A stretch of DNA of 64,000 bases from NCBI RefSeq assembly GCF_035593305.1, contig NZ_CP141615.1, positions 2,759,722-2,823,721 of the forward strand, written 5' to 3'. Every line of letters begins with the position of its first letter. Position 1 is the stretch's first letter. The translations under genes were made by a program, and so were the position numbers. Below the pieces are notes generated by a model that was not told the origin of the DNA, made no database searches, and worked only from the letters and a program-made list of their open reading frames with translations. This stretch comes from Limnochorda sp. L945t. Its GTDB lineage: Bacteria > Bacillota > Limnochordia > Limnochordales > Geochordaceae. Shown piece after piece: positions 18,274 to 26,717 of this stretch.

Positions 18274-19200
18274 TCAGCCGGCGCTGCCCGCCAGCCTGGC
18301 CAGCCATGCGAGCACCACCCGCGCTAACCCGGCTTGGGGCCGCCGCACGCTTTGTTGGGACCTCCTGCGCCCGGCGATGCCAATGGTCCCGGGTGCCGCA
18401 GGCAACGGCTCTCCCCGGGCGATGGCGAGCGGGGCCGACACGAACAGGTACTGCGCCAGGCGCTCCCCCGAGACCCGGACCACTTCCCGGTAGGCCTCCT
18501 CCATGGCGGCCGGCGAACGCGCCCGCACGTCGTGCGCGTCCGTTGCCACCGCGGCCGCCATCCCCTGCTCGATGCACCACCAGCCGGTCTCCCGGGCGCG
18601 TTGGCCGAACGCCCCGAGCAGGCTGCCCGCCGTCACCTGGAACAGCGCCCCCTGAGCGGCCAGAGCGACCAGCCGTTCTCGGCGGGCCGCGAGTTCATGG
18701 TTACGCTCGGGGTGGGCCACCACCGGTACGAACCCGCCCAACCCCACCTCGTAGAGCAGACGGTCGAACAAGGGCGGAAGGCGCCCGGCCGGAAGGTCGA
18801 CGAGCACGTAAGGTACCGGGCCCTCTGCTCCGAGACCCGGCACCCCCGTGCCCTGGCTGCTCAGCCACTCCCCGAGGCCCGCGACCGGGTAGACTTCGGC
18901 GCCGGGCAGCACGGTGAGCGGGATGCCGGCCTGCCACAGGCGCTCCTGAAGCTCCTCGACCCGCTGCACGACCGTCTTCCGCTCCGGGCAATCGCCCGCT
19001 CCAGGGCGCACGTGCGGGGTCGCTACCACCAGCCCCACGCCGGCGGCCGCGGCCGCCCTCGCCATCGCGAGGCTCTCTTCCCAGCTGCCGGGGCCGTCGT
19101 CCAGCCCGGGCAGCAGGTGGTGATGGATGTCCACGAAACCGCTCGTCGAGGGGAGCAGGTCCCTCAGCCCCCTGCCCGGCGCCTCTTGACGGGCGCTCAC
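18274..19200 (-). CDS. CpsB/CapC-type PHP-family protein-tyrosine phosphatase
   Basis: A manganese-dependent phosphatase that dephosphorylates the partner BY-kinase and so controls polysaccharide chain length or export. The 308 residues show the PHP metal ligands in DIHHHLLPGLDDGP (about 24-37), ATPHVRPG (about 60-67), PGAEVY (near 98), VVAHPERN (near 165) and TDAHD (near 222). It overlaps the kinase gene by ATGA and ends 23 nt before the Wzi-like gene. The last 45 residues are basic and specific to this protein. Confidence 0.92.
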   Translation of the reverse strand: MSARQEAPGRGLRDLLPSTSGFVDIHHHLLPGLDDGPGSWEESLAMARAAAAAGVGLVVATPHVRPGAGDCPERKTVVQRVEELQERLWQAGIPLTVLPGAEVYPVAGLGEWLSSQGTGVPGLGAEGPVPYVLVDLPAGRLPPLFDRLLYEVGLGGFVPVVAHPERNHELAARRERLVALAAQGALFQVTAGSLLGAFGQRARETGWWCIEQGMAAAVATDAHDVRARSPAAMEEAYREVVRVSGERLAQYLFVSAPLAIARGEPLPAAPGTIGIAGRRRSQQSVRRPQAGLARVVLAWLARLAGSAG

Positions 19201-20054
19201 GGGCGGCTCCTTCCAGGCCTCGATGGCGCGCCGCGGGCTGGCGTCGGCACCGGGCTACTCTCGTCTCGGGTGTGCTCGGACAGGCCGTGGCCGGACCTGT
19301 CGGCTCGGCCCGAGCTCCTCGAACGCCGCGTCCCGTCGTCGTAGTAGTAATAGTAGTAGTGGTAGTACTGCCCGGCCTCCTGGGGCCGGACCTTGTTGAC
19401 CACCACACCCAGGATGCGCCCGCCGACCTGCTCGATCTGGCGACGCGCCGCGGCCACCATCTCCCGGGGCGTCTGCCCCATGGTCACCACCAACAGCGCC
19501 CCGTCGGCCCGGGCCGCCAGGATGGCCCCGTCGCTCAGCGCCACCACGGGCGGCGAGTCGAACAGCACCACGTCCCAGCGGGCCTTCATCTCCTCCATCA
19601 GCTCGCTCAAGCGGGCCGAGGCGAGCAGCTCCGCCGGGTTGGGCGGGATAGGGCCGGAGGCCAGCAGCTCGACGCCTCCCGGCAGATCCCGTTGTACGGC
19701 CTCTTCCAGCGAGAGCCGCCCGGCGAGCACGCTCACCAGCCCCACGTGGTGGCTGCGCCCGAAGACCCGATGCAGCACCGGGCGGCGCAGGTCCGCCCCG
19801 ACCACCAGCACGCGGGCCCCGGCCTGGGCCATCGCCACCCCGAGGTTGGCGACAATGGTCGTCTTGCCTTCATCCGGGCCGCACGCCGTGACCACCACCG
19901 TGCGCAGCTTGCCACCCAGCGCGGCGTACTGCAGGTTGGCCCTCAGGTTTCGAAACGCCTCGGCGGCAATCGATGGGGCGCCCGACGTCACGACCAGGGG
20001 CGGGACGCCGGCCCCGTCCTCCCAGGCCCGCCGCCCCCGCCACGGCCACTTCAT
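19197..20054 (-). CDS. BY-kinase (CapB/Wzc cytoplasmic domain) with internal tyrosine cluster
   Basis: Bacterial tyrosine autokinase acting with the Wzz-type activator encoded just upstream. The 285 residues contain Walker A GPDEGKTT (59-66), Walker A' VLVVGADLRRP (Asp88) and Walker B VVLFDSPP (162-169). The tyrosine cluster, the autophosphorylation site in this family, is YYHYYYYYY at 230-238. In known BY-kinases it sits at the extreme C-terminus; here 45 more residues rich in Arg, Ser and Pro follow. It overlaps both neighbours by 4 nt. The domain is separate from its membrane activator, as in Gram-positive CapA/CapB. Confidence 0.93.
   Translation of the reverse strand: MKWPWRGRRAWEDGAGVPPLVVTSGAPSIAAEAFRNLRANLQYAALGGKLRTVVVTACGPDEGKTTIVANLGVAMAQAGARVLVVGADLRRPVLHRVFGRSHHVGLVSVLAGRLSLEEAVQRDLPGGVELLASGPIPPNPAELLASARLSELMEEMKARWDVVLFDSPPVVALSDGAILAARADGALLVVTMGQTPREMVAAARRQIEQVGGRILGVVVNKVRPQEAGQYYHYYYYYYDDGTRRSRSSGRADRSGHGLSEHTRDESSPVPTPARGAPSRPGRSRP
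19341..19367 (-). repeat. TAC/TAT codon repeat encoding the kinase tyrosine cluster
   Basis: Nine codons read TAC TAC CAC TAC TAC TAT TAC TAC TAC on the minus strand, a near-perfect trinucleotide repeat. Changes in repeat number would add or remove phosphorylatable tyrosines without a frameshift. Confidence 0.8.
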
Positions 20055-21529
20055 CGCCCATCCGCTGCCTTTCCGGTGCCGCCCGCCGCCTCTTCGGGCA
20101 GGTGGAGGAGATCCGGGATGCGCCCCAGCACCGGCGCCCCCGCGAGGCGCTCCAGCTCCTGCTCGTCACGCACCGACGTGTCCACCAACTCCAGGGCGAA
20201 CGCTACCCCCACCCCCACGAACAACCCCAGGAAGAGCGCCACCGCCATGTTGAGCAGCGGCCTGGGCGACACCGGGGTCGACGGCAGCGCTGCAGGGTCC
20301 ACCACGCGCACGTCCGCCGTCACGGTCGCCTCCTGGATGCGGAGTTCCTCGTAGCGCGTGCGCAGCATCACGTAGAGCTCCTCGTTGACCCGGCGCTCCC
20401 GTTCCAACCGGGCGAGCTCCAGCTCCCGCGAGGGAAGCTCCAGCATGGCCGCCTCCTGGGTCGCAATCAGCCGCCGGATAGCCGCCTCCCTGGCCTGCTG
20501 GGCCAGCTGGTCGACCTCGAGCCCGATGAGCTCCTGCACCAACCCCTGGTGGATGGGGTTGAGCGTCTCGGTTTGCGCCGACACCACCCGGGAGACCTCC
20601 TGGCTCATGAGGCGCCGCAGTTCGGCCGCCTGCGCCTCGAGCGAGGTGACCTGGGGGTGGCTGGGGCCCAGGGACTGCCGGGCGGCCGAGAGCTGCGCCT
20701 CCACGTCGGTGAGCCGTACCCGCAGGCTCTCCACCAGGGGGTTGGCGGCAATGGTCGTCGAGGTGACCAGCGTGGGCAGTTGATGCTGGAGTTGGGCACG
20801 CACCTGGGCGATGCGGGTCGCGGTCTCCTGCAAGCCGATCTCCACGCCCGCCCGCAGCTTCTCCAGCTCGGCCAGCTTGTCGACGGCGGCCCGGGCCTGC
20901 TGGGAGGGCTCCACGACCTTCTGGCGCTCCTTGTACTGGAGCAGGGCGTTTTCGGAGGCGCGCAGGCCCTCCTGCACCTGGCGCAGCTGCGAGCTGACGA
21001 ACTCCAGCGCCGAGCGGGCCTCGAGGCGGTTCATCTCCTGGTTGAAGGTCATGAACTCCTGCACGATGGCGTTGGCGACCGCCTGCGCCTCCGCCGGGTC
21101 CGAGAGGCGAACGCTCACCCGCACCGTGTCCGTGTTGGCCACCGGCTGGATCGTCACCGACCGGCGCAGCCGGTCGACCTGCTCCGCAGTGGCGTGCTCG
21201 CCACCCAAGAGCTGGCGGGCCACCCGCTCCGTGACCGTACGGCTCTTGAGGAGTTCTACGTAGTTTTGCAGCGACGGCTTGGAGCCGAGCAAGAACGCCG
21301 CAGCACCCTGTTCCTGGAGAGCCAGGCTGGCAGTGCTCGGCCGGATGAGCACGGTGGTGGTCGCCTCGTAGACGGGCGTCGCCGCCTTCGTGGCGAGGTA
21401 GGCGGCCAGCGCGGCCGCGGCCACCAGGGCGCCGATCAGGAAGCGCCGGCGCCACAAGACCTGCAGGTACTGGCGCAGGTCGATCTCGTCAGAGGCCGTC
21501 TCGGCCGGGGGCACCACTGGACTTGCCAT
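20051..21529 (-). CDS. Wzz/GumC-type polysaccharide co-polymerase
   Basis: Sets chain length of the exported polysaccharide and activates the BY-kinase. The 492 residues have an N-terminal cytoplasmic stretch with DEIDLRQYLQVLWRRR, a first membrane segment (about 31-49), a long periplasmic region with coiled coils (about 150-400) and a second segment (about 428-448, SPRPLLNMAVALFLG). The Pro-rich motif of the Wzz family (SPRPLLN) sits directly before the second segment. A C-terminal tail leads into the kinase gene through an ATGA overlap. The size fits GumC-like proteins more than short Gram-positive CapA. Confidence 0.92.
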   Translation of the reverse strand: MASPVVPPAETASDEIDLRQYLQVLWRRRFLIGALVAAAALAAYLATKAATPVYEATTTVLIRPSTASLALQEQGAAAFLLGSKPSLQNYVELLKSRTVTERVARQLLGGEHATAEQVDRLRRSVTIQPVANTDTVRVSVRLSDPAEAQAVANAIVQEFMTFNQEMNRLEARSALEFVSSQLRQVQEGLRASENALLQYKERQKVVEPSQQARAAVDKLAELEKLRAGVEIGLQETATRIAQVRAQLQHQLPTLVTSTTIAANPLVESLRVRLTDVEAQLSAARQSLGPSHPQVTSLEAQAAELRRLMSQEVSRVVSAQTETLNPIHQGLVQELIGLEVDQLAQQAREAAIRRLIATQEAAMLELPSRELELARLERERRVNEELYVMLRTRYEELRIQEATVTADVRVVDPAALPSTPVSPRPLLNMAVALFLGLFVGVGVAFALELVDTSVRDEQELERLAGAPVLGRIPDLLHLPEEAAGGTGKAADGR

Positions 21530-21535
21530 CGCCCG

Positions 21536-23118
21536 TCACTTCCCCGTCACCAGGTCACGAAAGAGCTTGACCGCACTCAGGGCGCCGACGACCTGGCTCC
21601 AATCGGGCCAGCGGGTCTCGGGGACGACCACGATGTCGCCCGCCCGGATGGGAGGGTTGTCCGAGGCGTTGCCCTGGAAGAGCACTGCGCCGCGGCCGGT
21701 CGCCGCCTTTTCCGGAGTGCCTTCGGCGCGCATGATGCCCACCGATTCCAGCACGGCCCGCTTGGTGGGTCCCCCGGCCAGGGCCAGGACGTCGAGCAGC
21801 CTGACGGGCCCCGGCGAGGGGAGCACGTAGAGGCCGGGCCTCTGCACCTCGCCCATCACCAGCACGTCACGACGGGTCGCCGGCACGTACAGGACGTCGC
21901 CGTCCTGGACGGGCATGTTGGACTCCGGCAGCTGGCCGCTCACGAGCCGTTCGTAGTCGAGGTGGTAGACGAGCGGCGCAGGCCCGTCCGCCTGGGGCTG
22001 TGTCGCCTCCGGCCTGCCGGCTGCCGCGGGGACACTCCCCGCCGCATCCGGGGGTGCGGGAGAGACTGCCGCCGCGCTCGCCCCCCTTACCCCCCGGGTC
22101 AGGATGATGTCCGTTACGGCCACGTCGGGGCGCACGCCGCCGGCCATGGCCAGCAGGTCCAAGATCCGCGCTCCCGGCGGAGGGACGTAAGCGCCCGGTC
22201 TCCCAACCTCCCCGAGCACCAGCACCTGGCGCAGCGGCGGAACGTACAGGAGGTCGCCGGGCTGCAGGGGGACATTGTCCGGGGAAGCCGGATCTCTCAC
22301 GAGCCTTTCGACGTCGATGGTGCGGTGGGCACCGTCGGGACGGCTCAGCAGCGTCGCAACCGCCTCGCCGTCGGAGCGCGGGCCGCCTGCCATGGCGAGC
22401 GCGTCCAGCACCCGGGCGCCCGGCCTCACCGGGTAGTTCCCAGGGCGCTCCACGGCTCCGAGCACGAAGACCTCCCGTTGCGCCCGCGGCACGAGCACGA
22501 GATCGCCCGGCTGGAGCAGCAGGCCAGCTGCGGCGGGCCCCGCCACCAGCGTGGCGCCGGCGCTCGTCTGCCCGCCGAGCGAGGAGAGATCCAGCTCGAT
22601 GGCGGGGGCGGTGCCGTCCTGCGCTTCCCTTGCCCGCCGGGTCAAGCTCACGCGACCGAGCTCGGCCTGCTCGGTGGGCCCGCCTGCCGCCGCCAGGGCT
22701 TCGGCCAGCGTCAGGCCGGGACGGTAGGGCACGAGGCCCGGGCGGGCCACCTCGCCCATGACCGCCACCTGCCGCACCACCCCGGGCACCACCAGCGTGT
22801 CGCCCGGCTGGAGGGCCACGGGCGGGACCGGCACCCCCGAGTGCGGGTCGACGATCCCCGTGAGGTCGACGGGGATCGCTTGCCGGGTCCCGTCCGCCAG
22901 GGTCCGGCTGAGGGTGGCCCGGCCGGCATCCGCATCCTGCGTCAGCCCCCCGGCCAGGGCGACCAGGTCCTGAAGGGTCATCCCGGGACGCACGGCAAGG
23001 GCCCCTGGCCGCACCACTTCGCCCAGGACGGCTACCTGCCGCACCGTCTCCGGTACGAAGACGACGTCACCGGGGCGGAGCTCCACGTTGGCGGCTGGAG
23101 CGGTCCCGCCCCCCCCCC
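21536..23118 (-). CDS. Wza-like SLBB polysaccharide export protein, 3' segment after the frameshift
   Basis: This frame continues the 23032-24141 gene after a run of ten G. It starts in the glycine codons (TAPAANVELRPGDVVFVPE) and carries SLBB repeats 4 to 8, each with a LGEVxRPGxYxxxPG core and an xxPGDxLxVP end. It finishes with an amphipathic segment (WSQVVGALSAVKLFRDLVTG), as expected for an exporter's C-terminal membrane helix. The frame is open further upstream, but that part is out of frame with the conserved repeats. An internal GTG at 23086 could start a separate 516-residue protein; no ribosome site supports it. It ends 6 nt before the Wzz gene. Confidence 0.8.
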
Positions 23119-24141
23119 GACGAGCTGGTCCAACGGAATGGGCGTGCTGCGAGCTTCGCCGGCGCGAGTCAGGAGAGCCGTACTGCTTGCTCGCTCCGGG
23201 ACCGGGCCGCCTGCCGCCGCCAGCGCGTCGAGGAGCCGGCTGCCCGGGGGAAGGCGGTAGGCCCCCGGCGCCTGCACCGCCCCGAGTACCAGCACCTGGC
23301 GGGCCTGTGGCACCCATAGGAGATCCCCGGGCCGGACGGCCACGTTGGACTTGCTCGTGGGGTCCTCGAGGGCAGCCGCCAGGTCGACGGGCAGCACATC
23401 CTCGGCGCTCTCGCCGCCGGGCCGGCGGGTCAACCGAGCCGCCCTGGGGTCGGCGTCGTCCTCGAACCCACCGGCCAGCGCGAGCAGCTCGGCTACCTTC
23501 ATGCCCGGGCGGACCGGGTGGGCTCCCGGGTTGCGCACCTGGCCCAGTACCATGGCGGGCCGCGCCCGGGGGACGTACAGGACGTCCCCGTCCTCGAGCT
23601 CCGGCGCCTCGGTGCCGGGACCCCCTTCCAGCACGCGGCCCAGGTCCACGGGGACGGTCCGCGTGCCGTCGCGGGCTCGCCTGGTGAGCACCGCGTTGGA
23701 GAGGTCCGCCTGCTCGAGCACGCCGCCGCCCAGGCCGAGCAGGTCCGGCAGTCGGGCGCCGGGAGGCACCTCGTAGGCCCCAGGCCGGCTCACCTCACCG
23801 AGGATGACCGCCTTCAAGGTGCGAAACCGGGCGACGCTCACCGTGACCTGGGGATCCCGCACGAACCGCCCGAGTCTCGAGGCGATCTCCCGCCCCAGCT
23901 CCTCGGGCGTGCGCCCCTGCGCGAGGACGTCGCCGGCAAGCGGAAAGGAGACGTACCCGTCCGGCCGCACCTCGGCCGTCACCTGGAGATCGGCATGCCC
24001 CCACACGCCGATGGCGAGGAGATCTCCCGGCCCGAGCCGGTACGGGCCCGATCCGGCGGCCACCGGCGCCGGGAGGGTGACCAGCGCCAGCACCGTGAGG
24101 AGGGCAACCGGCCGGAGCCGCCTGCCGCGGGAACCACCCAT
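23032..24141 (-). CDS. Wza-like SLBB polysaccharide export protein, 5' segment
   Basis: An outer-membrane polysaccharide export protein. It has a signal peptide (LRPVALLTVLALVTLPAPVAA), then the poly-export domain (PYRLGPGDLLAIGVWGHADL, about 33-115) and SLBB repeats 1 to 3. Homology stops at the Gly codons near residue 340, where ten G throw the frame off; the last 25 or so residues of this frame are nonsense and it stops at 23032. With 8 or 11 G the two segments would join into one protein of about 868 residues. GGGAGG lies 6 nt before the ATG. It is the first gene of the export-regulation cluster. Confidence 0.85.
   Translation of the reverse strand: MGGSRGRRLRPVALLTVLALVTLPAPVAAGSGPYRLGPGDLLAIGVWGHADLQVTAEVRPDGYVSFPLAGDVLAQGRTPEELGREIASRLGRFVRDPQVTVSVARFRTLKAVILGEVSRPGAYEVPPGARLPDLLGLGGGVLEQADLSNAVLTRRARDGTRTVPVDLGRVLEGGPGTEAPELEDGDVLYVPRARPAMVLGQVRNPGAHPVRPGMKVAELLALAGGFEDDADPRAARLTRRPGGESAEDVLPVDLAAALEDPTSKSNVAVRPGDLLWVPQARQVLVLGAVQAPGAYRLPPGSRLLDALAAAGGPVPERASSTALLTRAGEARSTPIPLDQLVGGGAGPLQPPTWSSAPVTSSSYRRRCGR
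23109..23118 (-). repeat. Run of ten G inside the polysaccharide export gene
   Basis: Ten consecutive G (C on the plus strand) fall in the coding sequence between SLBB repeats 3 and 4. The downstream repeats are in frame only if the run had 8 or 11 G. Such homopolymers slip during replication and are a known cause of phase variation, but are also prone to sequencing error. Confidence 0.9.
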
Positions 24142-24299
24142 CGAGAGCCTCCCATCTGCGGGGTCATGTCTACCTCGGGAGGAGAGGGCTTCGGCGGGAG
24201 CAGGGGTCCATCCTGTCAGACGAGCCAGCCCCTATGGCAGAAAGCAACCGGTAACTCGCAGGTGTGCCCGTCTCACGGCCGCACCCGCGCTTTCGAGGC

Positions 24300-25358
24300 T
24301 CACGCGCCAATACGACGGCTCCCGGCGACCGCCCGGATCGCCCGCGCCGCCTGGTCGACGTCCGAATCGTCGACGTGGCGGTGGGTCACGAAGCGCAACA
24401 CCGTGGGGGCCACCGCGAGCGTCCACACGTTGTGGCCGGAGGCGAGCCGCTCCCCGAACTCCGCCGCCGAAAGCCCGGTGCCGCGCACGTCGACCATGAC
24501 CATGTTGCTGGGCGGCTCCGGGCCCACCTCGATGCCGGGGACGCCCACCAGCTGTTGTGCGAGCCGGCGCGCCCTCTGATGATCTTCGGCCAGCCGCTCG
24601 ACCATGGTGCGGATGGCGACCAGGCCCGCGGCCGCCAGGACGCCGGCCTGGCGCATCGCGCCGCCGACCATCTGCCGGCGCTTGCGGGCCTCCTCGACGA
24701 ACGCCCGTGTCCCGAGCACCAGGCTCCCCACCGGCGCCGACAGCCCCTTCGAGAGGCAGAACATCAGCGAATCCACCGGCGCCGCCAGCTCCGCCGCCGG
24801 CACCCCCAGCGCCACGGCGGCGTTGAAGATCCGCGCCCCGTCCATGTGCACCGGCACGTCGTGCCGGTGCGCCGCCTCTGCCGCGGCCCTCACCTGCTCG
24901 ACGCTCCAGACGGTACCGCCGGCGTAGTTGTGGGTGTTTTCGATGCAGAGCAGCGCCGTTCGTGGGGAGAGCACGCTCGGCGCGCGCACGGCGGCCTCCA
25001 CCTGCTCGGGCCGCAAGATCCCGTCCGGCGTGACAATGGTGCGCACCATGGCGCCGACGACGCCGCCCAGGCTGCCCGCCTCCGACATCACGACGTGGGC
25101 CCGGTGCTCGGCAATCACTTCTTCGCCGCGCCGCACCCAGGTCAGCAGGCTCACCAGGTTGGCCATGGTGCCGCTCGGCACCAGCATGGCCGCCTCCTTG
25201 CCGAGCAGCGCGGCCGCCTCCTCTTCGAGCGCCGCGACCGTGGGGTCGTCTCCCCGGGCGGAGTCGCCCACCTCCGCCTCGTACATCGCCCGCCGCATGG
25301 CTTCGGTCGGTTCGGTGATGGTATCGCTGCGGAAATCGTGACGGCCCTTCAGCAACAC
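24300..25358 (-). CDS. ltaE: Low-specificity L-threonine aldolase
   Basis: A PLP enzyme splitting L-threonine or allo-threonine to glycine and acetaldehyde. In the 352 residues the fold-type I marks are FRSDTITEPTEAMRRAM at the start, ENTHNYAGGTVW (about 145-156), the PLP-binding Asp in VHMDGARIFNAA and the Schiff-base Lys in FCLSKGLSAPVGS. The GTG at 25358 has AGGAGG seven bases upstream; the longer frame lies in dcd and is rejected. It follows dcd by 20 nt on the same strand. Confidence 0.93.
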   Translation of the reverse strand: MLLKGRHDFRSDTITEPTEAMRRAMYEAEVGDSARGDDPTVAALEEEAAALLGKEAAMLVPSGTMANLVSLLTWVRRGEEVIAEHRAHVVMSEAGSLGGVVGAMVRTIVTPDGILRPEQVEAAVRAPSVLSPRTALLCIENTHNYAGGTVWSVEQVRAAAEAAHRHDVPVHMDGARIFNAAVALGVPAAELAAPVDSLMFCLSKGLSAPVGSLVLGTRAFVEEARKRRQMVGGAMRQAGVLAAAGLVAIRTMVERLAEDHQRARRLAQQLVGVPGIEVGPEPPSNMVMVDVRGTGLSAAEFGERLASGHNVWTLAVAPTVLRFVTHRHVDDSDVDQAARAIRAVAGSRRIGA

Positions 25359-25378
25359 CCTCGACCTCCTGTCGCCGT

Positions 25379-25954
25379 TCACACTCGGGGAAGGACGATC
25401 CCCTGCTGGTCCTGGTACTTGCCCTGCCGGCTCGAATAGGTCACCGCCGGCCGCTCGCCCCGGAAGAAGAGCATCTGGGCGATCCCCTCGCCGGCGTAGA
25501 TGCGGGCGGGCAGCGGCGTGGTGTTGCTGATCTCGATGGTCAGGTAGCCCCGCCACCCGGGCTCGGCCGGGGTGATGTTGACGATGATCCCGCACCGGGC
25601 GTAAGTCGACTTGCCGAGGGTGATGCAGACCACGTCCTCGGGAATGCGCAGGTACTCCACCGACCGGGCCAGCGCGAACGAGTTGGGCGGGATGATGCAG
25701 ACATCGCCCTCGAAGTCGACGAAGGCGCCGGGGTCGAAGTGCTTGGGGTCCACGATGGAGCTGTTGACGTTGGTGAAGATCTTGAACTCCCGGGCCACCC
25801 GCAGGTCGTAACCGAAGCTCGACAGCCCGTAGGAGATCACCCGCCGCTCGTGGGGCGTGTTGGCGTCCACCACCCGCACCTGCTCCGGCACGAACGGCTC
25901 GATCATACCCTGCTCCAGGCTGAGACGGGCGATCTCGCGATCGTTGAGGATCAC
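25379..25954 (-). CDS. dcd: dCTP deaminase
   Basis: Deaminates dCTP on the way to dTTP. The 191 residues show the trimeric dUTPase-like fold marks: SSFGYDLRV (about 45-53), [33 protein letters not shown] with the Arg/Glu active-site region, [14 protein letters not shown] and QMLFFRGE. Whether it also hydrolyses dUTP, as in the bifunctional form, cannot be told by eye. It starts with ATG at 25954 and is 20 nt ahead of the threonine aldolase gene. Confidence 0.95.
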   Translation of the reverse strand: MILNDREIARLSLEQGMIEPFVPEQVRVVDANTPHERRVISYGLSSFGYDLRVAREFKIFTNVNSSIVDPKHFDPGAFVDFEGDVCIIPPNSFALARSVEYLRIPEDVVCITLGKSTYARCGIIVNITPAEPGWRGYLTIEISNTTPLPARIYAGEGIAQMLFFRGERPAVTYSSRQGKYQDQQGIVLPRV

Positions 25955-26105
25955 GCTAGGCTCCCCACCCTATCCTGTGCTCAAGGCGGGCAGATTCCCC
26001 GGTAAGGCTCCAACTCCTGCGACAGGGATAGATGCCGGATGGGGGAATTCTTCCCCGGGTGAGACGGGTGAGCGACGCCGGCAAAGGTGGGAGATCCTTA
26101 CGGCC

Positions 26106-26426
26106 ATGAAGCTCATCATCGCCATCGTCGACGACAGCGACAGCCGGGCCTTGGTCGACGCGCTCACCCGAGCACGCATCGGCGTCACGCGCCTGGCCAG
26201 CACCGGCGGGTTCTTGCTCGAGGGTAACACCACGCTGATGATAGGAGCCGAAGAGCACCAGGTCGATCAGGTGCTCCACCTGATCCGGACGACGTGCGTG
26301 CGGCGGGCGCGCCTGTTGCCCCAGCCCATCACCGAGATCCCCGGCAGCACCCCCATGCCGCTGGAGGTCGAGGTCGGCGGCGCGGTGGTCTGGGTGCTGC
26401 AGGTCGAGCGCATCGAGCGGGTCTGA
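26106..26426 (+). CDS. darA: Cyclic-di-AMP receptor, PII-like (DarA/PstA)
   Basis: A 106-residue PII-like protein. MKLIIAIVDDSDSRALVDAL at the start and LASTGGFLLEGNTTLMIG (about 31-48) are the conserved c-di-AMP-binding segments of the YaaQ/DarA family; TTCVRRARLL and VEVGGAVVWVLQVE complete the fold. In known members c-di-AMP binds between subunits of a trimer, and the downstream target is uncertain. The ATG at 26106 has GGGAG 11 nt upstream; the longer frame has no homology. It is alone on the plus strand between dcd and a zinc-ribbon gene. Confidence 0.93.
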   Translation: MKLIIAIVDDSDSRALVDALTRARIGVTRLASTGGFLLEGNTTLMIGAEEHQVDQVLHLIRTTCVRRARLLPQPITEIPGSTPMPLEVEVGGAVVWVLQVERIERV

Positions 26427-26439
26427 GGGCCCGGTCGCC

Positions 26440-26658
26440 TCAGGCGTGGAAGTAGACCTCGAAGGGCGACCCGTCGTCCTGTACTCCCCAGGCCCGGAGC
26501 GCGCTGCCTTCCACGTCGGACCGGGTGGCATCTTCGTCCGCCACGTCGGATAGGGCGATCCAGTAGCGCGCGCCGCAAGGGCACCGCCCGCCTTCCTCCA
26601 GGTCGGCCGGCCGGACGGTATGGCGCCTGCCGCAATGCGGGCAACGAAAGCAGGGCAC
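26440..26658 (-). CDS. Small zinc-ribbon-like protein
   Basis: A 72-residue protein with FRCPHCGRRHTVRPADL near the start and GRCPCGARYWIAL near residue 30, which could make a single zinc ribbon. An acidic C-terminal part follows (ALSDVADEDATRSDVEG) and it ends in FEVYFHA. The GTG at 26658 is preceded by GGAGGGGGG. It is downstream of the CPBP protease gene and convergent with darA, 13 nt from it. I do not recognise a family; zinc binding is inferred from the Cys spacing. Confidence 0.65.
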   Translation of the reverse strand: MPCFRCPHCGRRHTVRPADLEEGGRCPCGARYWIALSDVADEDATRSDVEGSALRAWGVQDDGSPFEVYFHA

Positions 26659-26717
26659 CGTGTCCCGTGCGCCCCCCTCCGGTCGCCCTTAGCGTGCCCG
26701 GGAGGCGCCGGGCGCGC

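Noticed and set aside
19973-23260. A 1095-codon open frame on the plus strand
   Set aside because: It lies opposite the Wzz and exporter genes, whose domains are unmistakable; stops are simply rare in this frame.
21536-24141. Repeated PG-rich segments as a DNA tandem repeat or CRISPR-like array
   Set aside because: They are diverged protein repeats (SLBB); the DNA repeats are not identical and no spacer pattern exists.
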